DNA of 64,000 nt, from the NCBI GenBank assembly GCA_017134815.1, contig CP071032.1, positions 372,001-436,000 on the forward strand, read 5' to 3'. Below are positions 25,448-35,316 of this stretch, piece after piece; the first letter of the stretch is position 1, and each line of letters starts with the position of its first letter. The notes under the pieces were generated by a model. That model searched no databases. It was not told the origin of the DNA and saw only the letters and a program-made list of their open reading frames with translations. The position numbers and the translations under genes are program-made. This stretch comes from Lentisphaerota bacterium. GTDB taxonomy: Bacteria; Verrucomicrobiota; Lentisphaeria; Victivallales; Victivallaceae.

Positions 25448-27676
25448 TTAAACTCTTGAGTGGAACGTACGATTAATGACATCAAGCTGCTGTTCGCGGG
25501 TCAGACGGATAAAGTTGACCGCATAACCTGACACCCTGATGGTCAGCTGAGGATATTCTTCAGGAGATTCCATGGCTGCCAGCAGGGTTTTACGGTCCAG
25601 TACGTTTACATTAATATGGTGCCCGCCATCGTGGAAGTAGCCGTCGAGAATTCCTACCATATTTGATATTCTGCTTTTTTTGTCCTTGCCAAGAGCCTGC
25701 GGAATTATGGAGAAAGTGTAGGAAATGCCATCTTCAGCATCATCGTAAGGCAGCTTGGCGACAGATGCCATTGACGCGATTGCACCATGTACATCCCGAC
25801 CATGCATCGGGTTTGCTCCCGGGGCAAATGGTTCACCGGCTTTTCTACCGTCTGGAGTGGTGCCGGTTTTTTTGCCGTAAACCACGTTACTGGTAATGGT
25901 CAGTATGGACATAGTCTGGGTGGATTCACGGTAAGTGCTGTGTTTGCGCAATTTTTTCATAAAGGAATTAACCAGACTGCAAGCCAGCTGATCAGCCCGG
26001 TCGTCGTTATTACCGAAGGCCGGATATTCTCCTTCAATTTTAAAGTCAACAGCCATTCCCTCAGAGTTACGGATAACCTTAACCTTTGCGTATTTTACGG
26101 CTGAAAGAGAATCCGTAACCACCGAAAGGCCGGCAATCCCTCCGGCCATTGTCCGGTAGACATCACGGTCATGCAGCGCCATCTGCATTTTTTCATAGCA
26201 ATATTTGTCATGCATGAAATGGATTGCGTTAAGTGCGTTTACATAAGCTTTAGCCAGCCATTCCTGTATCTGCTCAAATTTATTGACGAGTTCGTCATAT
26301 TCAAGGTATTCTGAATTAATTGGTTCAAAGCGCGGGGTTACCTGCATTCCGGATTTCTCATCGCGGCCGCCGTTGATGGCGTACAGCAAGGCTTTAGCCA
26401 GGTTGCAGCGAGCTCCGAAAAACTGCATCTGTTTGCCAATTGCCATTGCGGAGACACAACAGGCAATGCCGTAGTCATCACCAAATTTGGGACGCATCAG
26501 GTCATCATTCTCGTACTGGATAGTGCTGGTGTCGATAGATACCTTAGTTGCAAATTGCTTAAAGTTTTGCGGCAGTTTCTCGCTCCAGAGCACGGTCAGG
26601 TTTGGTTCCGGGGCAGGTCCCAGGTTGTATACAGTGTTGAGGAAACGCATGCTGGTTCTGGTTACCAGGGTGCGTCCGTCCAGGCCCATGCCGCCAATAG
26701 CCTCAGTTACCCAGGTAGGATCACCGGAAAACAGCTCGTCATAAGCCGGAGTTCTCAGGAAACGCACAATGCGCAGCTTCATTACAAAATGATCAATCAG
26801 TTCCTGAGCTTGTTCTTCAGTAATTACGCCGTTGAGCAAATCTTTTTCCAGGTAAATGTCCAGAAAAGTTGCAACTCTGCCAAGCGACATGGCTGCACCG
26901 TTTTGCTCCTTTATGGCTGCAAGATAGGCAAAATATGTCCATTGTACAGCTTCTCTGGCGGTCAAAGCCGGGGCGGAAATATCATAACCGTAGGAAGCGG
27001 CCATTACTTTTAACTCCATCAGCGCTTTGATCTGCTCTGAAAGTTCTTCGCGAAGCCGTAAAGCTTTTTCATCCATTATTTCAATGCCCACAGAGTCTTT
27101 TTCTTCCAGTTTTACCTCAATCAGCCGGTCAATGCCGTACAAGGCGACACGGCGGTAATCTCCAATAATCCGCCCGCGTCCGTAAGCGTCCGGCAGGCCG
27201 GTAATAATACCGGATTTTCTTGCCCGCCGTATTTCATCGGTATAAACATCAAATACGCCGTCATTATGGGTCTTGCGGTATTTTGTAAAAATCTCTTTGA
27301 GCTCCGGGGCAACCTGGTATCCATAGGCTTCAAGTCCGGATTCCACCATCCTGAATCCGCCGTTAGGCATGATGCCCCGTTTCAACGGTTTGTCTGTCTG
27401 CAGTCCGACTATTTTTTCATACTTTTTCTTAATATAACCGGGGCCATGTGATACTATCGAGGAAGGCACTTTAGTTTCCACATCAAGAATGCCTTTGTCA
27501 AGTTCTTTCTTTTTAAGGTCACATACAGTGTGCCAGAGTTTTGATGTGGCTTCAGTCGGACCGCTTAAAAATGAGCTGTCTCCTTCGTAAGGCTGGTAAT
27601 TCAGCTGAATAAAATCACGAACATCAATGGTGTCGCACCATTTTCCCTTTTTAAAATCAAGCCATGCGTTCTGCAT
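25448..27676 (-). CDS. pflB: Formate C-acetyltransferase (pyruvate formate-lyase)
   Basis: 742 residues. Converts pyruvate and CoA to acetyl-CoA and formate in fermentation. Active-site cysteine pair in [10 protein letters not shown] and the glycyl-radical motif RVSGYAVNF near the C-terminus are intact, the latter followed by the short end ...[14 protein letters not shown] as in true PFLs. It is oxygen-sensitive once activated, which fits the anaerobic character of the window. Precedes pflA. Confidence 0.97.
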   Translation of the reverse strand: MQNAWLDFKKGKWCDTIDVRDFIQLNYQPYEGDSSFLSGPTEATSKLWHTVCDLKKKELDKGILDVETKVPSSIVSHGPGYIKKKYEKIVGLQTDKPLKRGIMPNGGFRMVESGLEAYGYQVAPELKEIFTKYRKTHNDGVFDVYTDEIRRARKSGIITGLPDAYGRGRIIGDYRRVALYGIDRLIEVKLEEKDSVGIEIMDEKALRLREELSEQIKALMELKVMAASYGYDISAPALTAREAVQWTYFAYLAAIKEQNGAAMSLGRVATFLDIYLEKDLLNGVITEEQAQELIDHFVMKLRIVRFLRTPAYDELFSGDPTWVTEAIGGMGLDGRTLVTRTSMRFLNTVYNLGPAPEPNLTVLWSEKLPQNFKQFATKVSIDTSTIQYENDDLMRPKFGDDYGIACCVSAMAIGKQMQFFGARCNLAKALLYAINGGRDEKSGMQVTPRFEPINSEYLEYDELVNKFEQIQEWLAKAYVNALNAIHFMHDKYCYEKMQMALHDRDVYRTMAGGIAGLSVVTDSLSAVKYAKVKVIRNSEGMAVDFKIEGEYPAFGNNDDRADQLACSLVNSFMKKLRKHSTYRESTQTMSILTITSNVVYGKKTGTTPDGRKAGEPFAPGANPMHGRDVHGAIASMASVAKLPYDDAEDGISYTFSIIPQALGKDKKSRISNMVGILDGYFHDGGHHINVNVLDRKTLLAAMESPEEYPQLTIRVSGYAVNFIRLTREQQLDVINRTFHSRV

Positions 27677-28071
27677 TTATATATCCTTAAAGTTTTAACT
27701 GTTAGCAAATTCAAAAACCGATGAGTGTAAAACAGGGCAACTCTGAAAAGCGTCAATTGCAGCAATGCTTATCCATTGCACTGCTGCTGGAAAACGGTTA
27801 TCAAGAAAACCCTCAAAAATTCTGACCGTAAAGCCAAAATCAAGCAATTACTCACTCAAAGCAACAGGTACAATATACTCAATAATTAGGGATGTCTAAC
27901 TAAAGATAAGTGTATTTTAATAAATATTACTGATTTTATAAAAATTAATTCAGTATTGAACTGAGTGCATTAATAAATACCGGTAGACGCATTGAAAAAA
28001 CAGCAAAAATAATTATAGTCTAACTTGTTTTAGGCTAAAAATTTTTAAAAGGCATTTAGAAGGAGTTTTTG
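27677..28071. other. Divergent intergenic region between pflB and the nuclease gene
   Basis: No gene seen. AT-rich; it should contain the pflB promoter. A hairpin with GCAATG/CATTGC arms inside GCAGCA..TGCTGC lies near 27752-27780. No convincing FNR-type TTGAT-N4-ATCAA site was found. Confidence 0.5.
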
Positions 28072-28743
28072 ATGCGGAAAGTATACCTTGCCTGTATTAC
28101 ATTTATCGGATTGACTACTTTAGCACTGGCGTATGTTGTTCCTGAAGACGATTTTGACGGTCAGGTAATCAAGCACTTTGCTTACACCCTGAAATACTGT
28201 AAAAAGTGGCATCAGGCCTACTGGGTTGCGTATGAAATCAATGCTGAAAAGCTGCGCGCGCCTGCGTGCAAACGCAATGATCGTTTCCGTCCTGACCCGG
28301 CAGTGGAGGGAGGCAGCGCCAAGCTTTCTGATTATTCCCGCAGCGGGTATGATCGCGGCCACATGGCTCCGGCTGCAGTTTTCAAGTGGTCTCCCAAGGC
28401 CATGTTAGAGTCATTTTACTTAAGTAATATGTCACCTCAGACTAAGGACTGTAATCGTAAGATTTGGAAAATGGTTGAGGCCAGAGTCAGAGATATAGCG
28501 ATGGAATACGGTGTAGTGAATGTAATAACTGGACCAATAGTAATTGGCAAAGTTTATCAGGAAATCGGCAGCAGCCGGGTTGCTGTACCACAGCTTTACT
28601 TCAAAGTTGTTCTGGACAGAAATATGAAACCTATTGAGTGTTTTGTCGTCCCCAATCGCGGCAGCAAATACCCTCCGTCTTATTTTAACGTACCAATCAA
28701 GTTTGTAACTGCGCTTACTGACTTGCGATTTCCAGCAACCTGA
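28072..28743 (+). CDS. Secreted DNA/RNA non-specific endonuclease (NUC1 family)
   Basis: 224 residues. Signal peptide MRKVYLACITFIGLTTLALA, then the beta-beta-alpha-metal nuclease domain with the DRGHMAPA motif (general base His97) and the downstream NMSPQTKDCNRKIW with the Mg-binding Asn128. The family cuts single- and double-stranded DNA and RNA without sequence preference, here in the periplasm or outside the cell, probably for nutrient scavenging. AAGGAG is placed well before the ATG at 28072; a TTG one codon earlier is rejected. Confidence 0.93.
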   Translation: MRKVYLACITFIGLTTLALAYVVPEDDFDGQVIKHFAYTLKYCKKWHQAYWVAYEINAEKLRAPACKRNDRFRPDPAVEGGSAKLSDYSRSGYDRGHMAPAAVFKWSPKAMLESFYLSNMSPQTKDCNRKIWKMVEARVRDIAMEYGVVNVITGPIVIGKVYQEIGSSRVAVPQLYFKVVLDRNMKPIECFVVPNRGSKYPPSYFNVPIKFVTALTDLRFPAT

Positions 28744-28760
28744 TCTGCATTGCTGATACG

Positions 28761-28787
28761 GCTTCCGGCGACACTGGCGCCGGAAGC
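28761..28787. terminator. Hairpin between convergent genes
   Basis: GCTTCCGGC (28761-28769) and GCCGGAAGC (28779-28787), a 9-bp stem touching the stop of the gene at 28788. No T run on either strand, so termination strength is uncertain. Confidence 0.5.
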
Positions 28788-31400
28788 TTAATAGTATTCA
28801 TAATTCTTTCTTACAGTTTGTTTTGCCATGCCTTCAGGACTGCAGTCCCAGTTAAAAGGCAGACGATCACGGGTGAATCTGATTTTTGGCAGCGCGAGCG
28901 GTCCCCAGTAAAAATCGTTGACATCCTGATTGCGCTTTGCTGTATCGAGCTTTGCAAAAACTTTCCAGTAATCATTAGCTTTCTGTTGATCCTGTCTGGT
29001 ATTTAAGGCGGAGCAGTGCAATGCCAGCTTTTGGTACGCCCCTATGCAGCCAAGTTGAGCTGCTTTTTTCCAAGCCATCATTGCTTTATCAGGCCTCAGA
29101 GTTTCAAAGAAATTGCCGGCAAGATACCAGGCACCGGGCAGGTCGGCCTCGCAAATTTTTTTCAAGTACTTTAAACGTTGCTTTCTTGATGAGCAGTCGG
29201 AAGGTAAGCGTTTTATCATGGCCAGACAAGCCCCGTAGTGTCCGGATTCTGCGCTCAGTTTATAATACTTATCAGCAGTGAAATTGTCCATTGAGACTAA
29301 CTCACCTCTTGAGTACAGCATGCCTAGAAAATATTGTGCATCACTGTTTTTCACAGCGGCTCTTTTAAGCATCCGGATGATTGACGCAGCCAGCTGTTTT
29401 TTCTCTTTTGTATATTTTATGTCATCCGGGAGTGCTTTATAATTTGCATAATCAATAACGGCTCTGCAGAAGAGGCTAGTTGAATCCGGGAATGTTTTCC
29501 AGGTATTATAGGCAGTAGTGAAATCCTGCTTCATATAAGCCTCGCTGCCCGGGCTGTCTGGGCACACTGCGCAATTTTTAAGCACATAAAAAGTCATATT
29601 ATCAAGCAGCCGCTCATGCCGGTCAGGGGTGAAGTCTTCAACTGTCAACCTGCCCAGCAAAGCTTTGGTTTTAAGATATTCCAAAGTGCATTCAGAATTT
29701 TTCAGTGCATCGCCTTTTTCAAAAAGGCTCAGCGCCAGCGACGGAGCATAATTACTCCATTTGGGTTTATAGCGTTTTTTGTCCAGCAGTAATTTTCCTT
29801 TGAACAACATTGCCGGTGAATAACCAAGCGCTATCAGCTTATCAATCCAGCCGGACGCTTTGAAGTTCATAGTAAATTTAAAAAAGTATGGGTTTTTATC
29901 GAAGCGGCTTTTCTGTTCAAGATTTAATTTAACCAGTTCAGGCGGAGCTTTGGGAAAGAAGTGTTCTGCTACAATAAACAGGAGTTTCGGGTGGAATTCA
30001 AAGTTGTTTTTCAGGTAATCAATACGCAATGTCTCCATTGAGACATTTTGACTGAAAAGTGAGTTTTTCAAAGATTTTCCCAGTCGTACAGGGTGGAGGT
30101 TTTTAGTCAGTTCCAGCAGGTGCAGGGCGTTGGTCTCGCCGTAATAGGCGCTTTCCCGGCGCAGTTTACATAATTCATTAACAATTCTAGCATTGAGCAG
30201 CAAGTTTTTATTTTTAAGTTTTTGGCGTAGCATCAGAGCTTTCAGCGATTTTGCTTTTTCATAGTTACGCTTGATGGCTTTGTTCAGCCAGCGCAGAGCG
30301 GCCCGGGTATCAGCAGCGGTTCCATAGCCAAGGTAATTGAGAACTCCAAGCTGATACATGGCAAAGACGTGTTTTTTAGCTGCCGCTTTTTTGAGCAGAT
30401 TAATCCCTGCTGAGTAGTTTCTAGTCTCAAAGTCCCCGCTGAGACAGCGCATGGCTCTGTAATAGATGTAATCAGGGTTTTTGTTGATATTTCTGCGTCT
30501 TTCAAGATCTTCATACTCTGCATAAGGATAAGCCTCATACTCTGGTTCTGGCAGGGCTTTCAAAAACTCAACGTCGTCAGTAAGCGTTACTTTTACCGGT
30601 GAGAGTTCCAGTTGAAAAGGAGCTTCACTGCGTTTTTCCTTTAACCAGGGCTGGAGGATATAAATTGCGGCACTTTTCAGGTTTGTACTTCTCTTTAAAT
30701 TAAAGTCTTCTATGAATTTATAACCATTTATGTTATATGATTTTAGTGAATCCTTGCGCAGGGGAATAACAAAACGGTAGGCTTTGACGTTATACAGCTG
30801 TGGCCCTGATACATTGCCGCTCAGGTTGCTGTATTTGAAAAATTGATTTTTTCTATCAATAGTTTTGTATGTAAACTTCTTCTTCTTAATTTTGACATTA
30901 TACTTTTTAGAGGTTTTGTGAAAAATTATGGGTTTTGGAGGTGGAGGTGGCGGTTCATCACTTATGAAGCCTGAAGTTACAGTACAGCCTTTACTGAAAA
31001 AGTTATCATACATGCGGTCAATTTTCTGTTTATAGCTTAGAGCCAGTGAACAAAAGGTAAAATGCTTTGCCGGCTGTAATCCCAGCTTTTGAGATACCGG
31101 GAAAATTCTGCTTTTAAAAGAAATCACCATGTATTTTCGTTTTGCGTTTTTTTCTTCAGAAGCAAGTGATGCTCTGACCGGATAAAAAGCCGGTGTTTTT
31201 TTGTGGTCTTTCAAGCTTTCAGGAACGCTGCGTCTTCGAAATTTAAAAACTGCGCCAAGTGGAGTATCATATAATTTCTTTACATTTTCTCCTGTTTTCC
31301 ATTGGGCGTCAAAGCATATATTATCAGCACCTTGAGCTGTTTTCAGCAGAAAAGCCAGTATTGCCATACCGGTCAGTATTTTGTAGTGTTTCATCGGCAT
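28788..31400 (-). CDS. Large secreted Sel1/TPR-like repeat protein
   Basis: 870 residues. Signal peptide MPMKHYKILTGMAILAFLLK, a non-repeat beta-rich N-terminal ~290 residues including a proline run (DEPPPPPPKP), then Sel1-like helical repeats: AMYQLGVLNYLGYGTAADTR..AALRWLNKA, AQYFLGMLYSRGELVS..ADKYYKLSAESGHYGAC, and others near 770-850. Such solenoids mediate protein-protein contacts. No enzyme motif. The start may be the first ATG (31400) or the second two codons on (31394); neither has a clear ribosome site. Function unknown; extracytoplasmic scaffold is an inference. Confidence 0.8.
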   Translation of the reverse strand: MPMKHYKILTGMAILAFLLKTAQGADNICFDAQWKTGENVKKLYDTPLGAVFKFRRRSVPESLKDHKKTPAFYPVRASLASEEKNAKRKYMVISFKSRIFPVSQKLGLQPAKHFTFCSLALSYKQKIDRMYDNFFSKGCTVTSGFISDEPPPPPPKPIIFHKTSKKYNVKIKKKKFTYKTIDRKNQFFKYSNLSGNVSGPQLYNVKAYRFVIPLRKDSLKSYNINGYKFIEDFNLKRSTNLKSAAIYILQPWLKEKRSEAPFQLELSPVKVTLTDDVEFLKALPEPEYEAYPYAEYEDLERRRNINKNPDYIYYRAMRCLSGDFETRNYSAGINLLKKAAAKKHVFAMYQLGVLNYLGYGTAADTRAALRWLNKAIKRNYEKAKSLKALMLRQKLKNKNLLLNARIVNELCKLRRESAYYGETNALHLLELTKNLHPVRLGKSLKNSLFSQNVSMETLRIDYLKNNFEFHPKLLFIVAEHFFPKAPPELVKLNLEQKSRFDKNPYFFKFTMNFKASGWIDKLIALGYSPAMLFKGKLLLDKKRYKPKWSNYAPSLALSLFEKGDALKNSECTLEYLKTKALLGRLTVEDFTPDRHERLLDNMTFYVLKNCAVCPDSPGSEAYMKQDFTTAYNTWKTFPDSTSLFCRAVIDYANYKALPDDIKYTKEKKQLAASIIRMLKRAAVKNSDAQYFLGMLYSRGELVSMDNFTADKYYKLSAESGHYGACLAMIKRLPSDCSSRKQRLKYLKKICEADLPGAWYLAGNFFETLRPDKAMMAWKKAAQLGCIGAYQKLALHCSALNTRQDQQKANDYWKVFAKLDTAKRNQDVNDFYWGPLALPKIRFTRDRLPFNWDCSPEGMAKQTVRKNYEYY

Positions 31401-31559
31401 ATTTGTTTCATCATCCCGAAATTATGCAGAATGTTTCGAAAAGTGGTCATGAATATATTCTACAGTAAATTAAAAATATTTCAAAATATTTTGCAGCATA
31501 TTCATATGAATAAATGATAATTTCAAAAAATGGAAAAATATTGTGGTAAATAATATTAG

Positions 31560-31662
31560 CAAAGTTGAACATTTTGATTGCCTTTGCAGTCTAAATGATC
31601 AGAATGTTTCCTCTCTCTCCTCCTTTTGCTGAACCTCCCGCCCCCAACGGGAGGTTTTTTTT
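31560..31662 (+). ncRNA. Candidate small RNA with anti-Shine-Dalgarno stretch
   Basis: A textbook terminator (CCTCCCG 31634-31640, C-rich loop, CGGGAGG 31648-31654, then eight T) stands on the plus strand with no plus-strand gene upstream for nearly 3 kb. Just before it is the pyrimidine stretch CTCTCTCCTCCTTTT, complementary to purine-rich ribosome sites, and the terminator loop is CCCCCAA. This is the layout of trans-acting sRNAs that block ribosome binding. The 5' end (about 31560) is only a guess from the AT-rich TAATAT region upstream. Confidence 0.5.
31634..31662 (+). terminator. Orphan Rho-independent terminator
   Basis: 7-bp GC-rich stem, 7-nt loop and eight T on the plus strand; both flanking genes are on the minus strand. 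Confidence 0.9.
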
Positions 31663-31762
31663 ATCTAAAAACCGGAATTGTCTGGTAACGCGAAACAAAG
31701 TGAAGAAGAAATGAAGGTAAAGTGAAAAAAGTTTTAGCTGAGTGTGAGTGGTAATGTCAAGC

Positions 31763-31793
31763 AGCTGTCACGGTCCAGTTGACCATGACAGCT
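31763..31793 (-). terminator. Hairpin after the kinase-like gene
   Basis: AGCTGTCA-C-GGTC / GACC-A-TGACAGCT, a 12-bp stem with one mismatch, 14 nt past the stop at 31807 on the minus strand. No T run follows. Confidence 0.5.
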
Positions 31794-31806
31794 AAAGGAA
31801 ACAATT

Positions 31807-33141
31807 TTAAACAGGAATTCTGTTGAATGTCTTCTGGAAAAGTTCATACCAGATCTGGTTAGGGTTCTTAATATAACTTTTGATAAATGATCTTAATGTA
31901 GTGTTGGCATGGTAACTGTAACCCCTCATAACTTCCAGTGCTCTGGAGTAGAAGTAATATTCTCTTTTATTTATATCATCAACATACTCCTTAACAGTGC
32001 TTCTTCCGCCCTTTATATTTGACAAACTTTTCAGAGCTCCTATGTAGTCAAGTACAATTTTATCAAAAGTTCTGGAGTCACTGAGAAGCTTGACATGGAG
32101 TCTATCCTGATACCCCTCAAAAGCCTGATTTAGAAGTTCCATGCCGTTATTGGTTGAGTTTGTAAAATAACTTCTTGGAATTGTGCGCCACAGATTTAAT
32201 GCCCCAATAAGCTCATCCAGTGTACCAGTTGTAAAGCCTTTGTTATTGGTAATTTTTTTGCTGGAACCATTCAGACCATGACCAAAATCAAAGGAGAACA
32301 TGTGCAGTACAGTTGAGCGTACTCCATCGTGCTGAACTTCTTCTGAAAGAATTACAGAATTTTGAAATCTGGAGCCTATCATGTCATAGTCATTGATAGC
32401 CATTATTGGAGCGTAATATCTGCCTCTCAAGGTTGCCTCATTGCATTTCTTGTCAAATACAAGATCAGGATTCCATCTGGTCATAATGCAGAACTTTTCC
32501 CGACCGCTGTTATAGCTGGCCACCATTATTCTGGTCTCAGGAACTTTAAAGCCGCAGGCACCGGCGACCTGCATGCACAGGATTTCCCTGAAAGTTTCTT
32601 TGTTTTTATTTCGTTTGGAATCCATTTTGCTCCAATTGTATAACTTAGTTTCAACTGCAGCTGAACGGTACCACGCTTTATCAGCTTTGGCATAAGCGTT
32701 GGTGTGCATGTAATTTGCCTTGGGATTACTAACTCGCGAACGGAAATTCCAGAAGCTGCTGGGATCTTTATAAACATTTTTTATCATCCAGGCGACGCCG
32801 CTTTTTTTGCAATGTTTGGCGAATTCATCAGATTGTCCTTTCGCCATATTACTAATAAGTCCTTTGAGACACATTCTGGCAATTTCCGGATTATTCTGCT
32901 GCAGGGCCGCATCCAGCCGATCATAAACTCTTGCATATGCTCCCTGAGTATTTTTAAAGTATTCAGTCAGAGTTGCAGCTGTCTCCATGTTCAGTATAAT
33001 ACCAATGAAACCTGGAGCTACACCAGCTGTTTTTTCCTGAATTTGCATGACATCACTCTCGTAAATAAAAATTTTACTACTTGAGTCACTAATAAACTTA
33101 GGCCAATGCATATCAAGTTGCTGTATAGGTTTGGGTGCCAT
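31807..33141 (-). CDS. Protein with PI3/4-kinase- or HipA-like kinase motifs, unknown
   Basis: 444 residues, no signal peptide or membrane segment. The central region reads like an atypical kinase: ETFREILCMQVAGACGFKVP (182-201) resembles the helix with conserved Glu in HipA and PI3K-like kinases; REKFCIMTRW (214-223) the hinge strand; NDYDMIGSRFQNSVIL (250-265) the catalytic loop; and FSFDFGHGL (282-290) the metal-binding DFGH loop, nearly identical to the DFGH of PI3/4-kinases. The usual GDRH core appears as GSRF, so the catalytic Asp may be lost or shifted to Asp251/253. Family assignment is from motif order only. AAGG precedes the ATG. It stands alone. Confidence 0.6.
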   Translation of the reverse strand: MAPKPIQQLDMHWPKFISDSSSKIFIYESDVMQIQEKTAGVAPGFIGIILNMETAATLTEYFKNTQGAYARVYDRLDAALQQNNPEIARMCLKGLISNMAKGQSDEFAKHCKKSGVAWMIKNVYKDPSSFWNFRSRVSNPKANYMHTNAYAKADKAWYRSAAVETKLYNWSKMDSKRNKNKETFREILCMQVAGACGFKVPETRIMVASYNSGREKFCIMTRWNPDLVFDKKCNEATLRGRYYAPIMAINDYDMIGSRFQNSVILSEEVQHDGVRSTVLHMFSFDFGHGLNGSSKKITNNKGFTTGTLDELIGALNLWRTIPRSYFTNSTNNGMELLNQAFEGYQDRLHVKLLSDSRTFDKIVLDYIGALKSLSNIKGGRSTVKEYVDDINKREYYFYSRALEVMRGYSYHANTTLRSFIKSYIKNPNQIWYELFQKTFNRIPV

Positions 33142-33770
33142 GATAGAACCTTTATTTAAATTGTTTTTGTTACAGGACTTTGTCTTTTATTTGCATAACA
33201 CTCTTATTTCAGTAATGATTATTTTAATGACGATTATATAGTTCTTGCTAAAATTAACTCATTCTTCTGCAGTGTTTGAACAGAATTAATCCGGAGTATG
33301 TCGTTCAGTTATTATTATTTGAAATTGGCACACGTATTTGGTGGTAGTCAGTCCGAAATGGTATTCCTGTTTGATAAGTTTTTTCACTGTCAAACGTTGT
33401 CTGAGATTTGCACATAGTGCTCTATGACATGGCAGATTCTCCTTGAAAGTGTGCTCAAAACTCTTCTTGCGATCTCGATTATTATATGAAATTAGATATC
33501 TTCTCCAGAGAAGTTTGTTCCGTGAAAATACAGGAAGGCCATCATAGATCGCTAAAAACATGCTTAATTATTATTTTCTACCTGAAAAACTGAAAATTAC
33601 GACAGTATAAGATTCACTTTTTCTAAAAAATGAGAGGCAGAGAGCTAAGCAGTGCGGTTGTGGATTGTAGCCAGTTAAGTGATTTTAAAGCAGGATATTA
33701 AGAATGAATTATAAAAGAAAATATTAACAATATTATAAAAAAATACAAACAATGCCTTGACACCGGCGGC
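33142..33770. other. 629-bp region without a convincing gene
   Basis: AT-rich. One minus-strand frame at 33286-33561 (91 codons, ATG, no ribosome site, no recognised family) could be a remnant or chance. It presumably carries the promoter of the kinase-like gene. No repeat or terminator with T run was found. Confidence 0.4.
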
Positions 33771-34202
33771 TTATTTCCAGCCTATAACCTTATAGCCTTT
33801 TTCAGCAAGCCTGGTCTCAACATACTGTTTAAAAACCGGGTCCGGCTGTTTTTTGGTGAATATACACTCAAGGAGCCATGACGTGCCGCCAACAGCAGCG
33901 CTGATAATACCCCCGATGCCAAAGCCACCAAGCGCAAAACTCAAACCGGTATTCACGCCGACTCCAGCCGCAGTCTTTACGGCCGACTTCCCCAAGTCGT
34001 TGCCGCTTTTTGACTTGTCATCATAGCCGGCTTTTTTAGCCTCAGCCAGAGTGGATTTGACATCTTTATCGGCCTGTTTCCTGCCGACCATTTTGTAGTA
34101 TTGATTTGGATACAGAACCGGATTACAGGTAGAGCAGCCGCTGAAAATCAACGGCATGAATATGGATACTGCAATTGTCAAGAAATAAAATTTACTTCTC
34201 AT
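33771..34202 (-). CDS. Glycine-zipper lipoprotein
   Basis: 143 residues. Lipoprotein signal ending IFSGC (Cys23), then YYKMVGRKQADKDVKSTLAEAKKAG, a hydrophobic glycine-zipper stretch (GVGVNTGLSFALGGFGIGG) and a C-terminal VETRLAEKGYKVIGWK, the tail typical of glycine-zipper envelope lipoproteins. Likely attached to the outer membrane with the zipper inserted in or lying on it. It overlaps the upstream gene by 11 nt, so the two are co-expressed. Function unknown. Confidence 0.8.
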   Translation of the reverse strand: MRSKFYFLTIAVSIFMPLIFSGCSTCNPVLYPNQYYKMVGRKQADKDVKSTLAEAKKAGYDDKSKSGNDLGKSAVKTAAGVGVNTGLSFALGGFGIGGIISAAVGGTSWLLECIFTKKQPDPVFKQYVETRLAEKGYKVIGWK

Positions 34203-34827
34203 TCATGCTTAGACGAAACTCGGTAAGCATGTCAACGACTTTTTCTCTTACATTCTGCAGATGAACGCATATTGCTTCGAGTTTATGTCGCAGTGCCGCT
34301 TGACGGCGCTGCAGAGAGTTGAGCTTGCCAAGTAATTTGTTAATCTTTTTTAATATTCGTTTAGCCAGACTTATTTTAAGATTGGGCAGGTTGTCACTAT
34401 CCAGCTCAATCATATCAGCACTGCGTGACAGCAGATTTCCAAAAAGGCAGACAACGGCAAGGCCGTCTTTTTGCAACGAGGGCCGCAAGTCGCGAACCAT
34501 ACATACGTTCCATTCCCAGGCAAGCTTCTGAAGTTCAAGAAATATATCTGCCCCTTTGCGTCTTTTGATGTCTGCCGTATTGAAAGAATCTTCATCGTCT
34601 TCAAATAAAAATTCCGGTCCGGCAGCAAAGCCGCTCCAGTCGGCACTGGAAGGCACCAGGTCCGGCTGGGACATGATTTTGTTCATAATGGTATTTTCTT
34701 CATCAGGCATGTCCAGACATGAAGGCAGAAGCTGAAAATAGCGATGAATGCGCTTTTCATCACGCCTTATTTCGCATTCCCATTCAAACTCATTCCAACT
34801 ATGGTTGTTGTTGAAGTACTTACTCAT
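34192..34827 (-). CDS. Cytosolic helical protein, unknown
   Basis: 211 residues, no signal or membrane segment. The N-terminal half is acidic (LFEDDEDSFNTADIKRRKG) with many Trp (WNEFEWECE, WSGF, WEWN). The C-terminal half (~140-210) is a basic, leucine-rich amphipathic helix likely to form a coiled coil (ILKKINKLLGKLNSLQRRQ). No family recognised. It overlaps the glycine-zipper lipoprotein gene by 11 nt, an unusual pairing of a cytosolic and an envelope protein. Confidence 0.7.
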   Translation of the reverse strand: MSKYFNNNHSWNEFEWECEIRRDEKRIHRYFQLLPSCLDMPDEENTIMNKIMSQPDLVPSSADWSGFAAGPEFLFEDDEDSFNTADIKRRKGADIFLELQKLAWEWNVCMVRDLRPSLQKDGLAVVCLFGNLLSRSADMIELDSDNLPNLKISLAKRILKKINKLLGKLNSLQRRQAALRHKLEAICVHLQNVREKVVDMLTEFRLSMNEK

Positions 34828-34905
34828 TTTTGTCTGCTACCCGGGTAAAATTATATTTATAAGAACTACTAGACACTGCTTTTCCTGTTTTAGTTCAGCT
34901 GAATG

Positions 34906-35298
34906 TTAATTTTTAGCACTAAGTTCAGCTAACTTTTCAACGGATTCAATTTTCGGAGCGTCTCCCCAGAGATCCTCAAGTTGATATAAGTCTCTGGTTT
35001 CAGGAGTCATTATGTGAACAATTACCGGGCCAAAGTCTATAAGGACCCACTTGCTGGCCGGAGTACCGTCTACTGCGATTGGTTTCAAATCAAATTCTTC
35101 TTTTACGCATTTAGCCAGATGACCTCTCAATGCGTTCATTTGAGGTTCTGAGTTAGCAGTACATAAAACAAAATAATCGGCTATCGTTGTAAGCTCTGAG
35201 ACTTTTAAAGTTACAATGTCTTCAGCTTTTTTGTTTTCGACTTGAGACGCACAAAACATAGCGATTTTATCAGCGTCAAGTTTTCTTATTTTCGGCAT
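34906..35298 (-). CDS. rsfS: Ribosomal silencing factor RsfS
   Basis: 130 residues, RsfS/Iojap family. It binds uL14 on the large subunit and blocks subunit joining when nutrients are short. Landmarks: TTIADYFVLCTANSEPQMNA and SKWVLIDFGPVIVHIMTPETR, DLYQLEDLWGDA. It follows nadD by 18 nt, the pairing found in very many bacteria. Confidence 0.95.
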   Translation of the reverse strand: MPKIRKLDADKIAMFCASQVENKKAEDIVTLKVSELTTIADYFVLCTANSEPQMNALRGHLAKCVKEEFDLKPIAVDGTPASKWVLIDFGPVIVHIMTPETRDLYQLEDLWGDAPKIESVEKLAELSAKN

Positions 35299-35316
35299 AA
35301 AAAATTAATAACTCCT

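Larger units (their letters stand above)
31401..31806. other. Intergenic region with orphan terminator
   Basis: No protein gene. It is AT-rich from 31430 to 31600 (candidate TAATAT box near 31550) and holds the candidate small RNA and a hairpin at 31763-31793, listed separately. Confidence 0.6.

Noticed and set aside
33286..33561. Possible 91-residue minus-strand gene
   Set aside because: No ribosome site, no recognisable domain and no operon context; kept only as a remark on the intergenic region.
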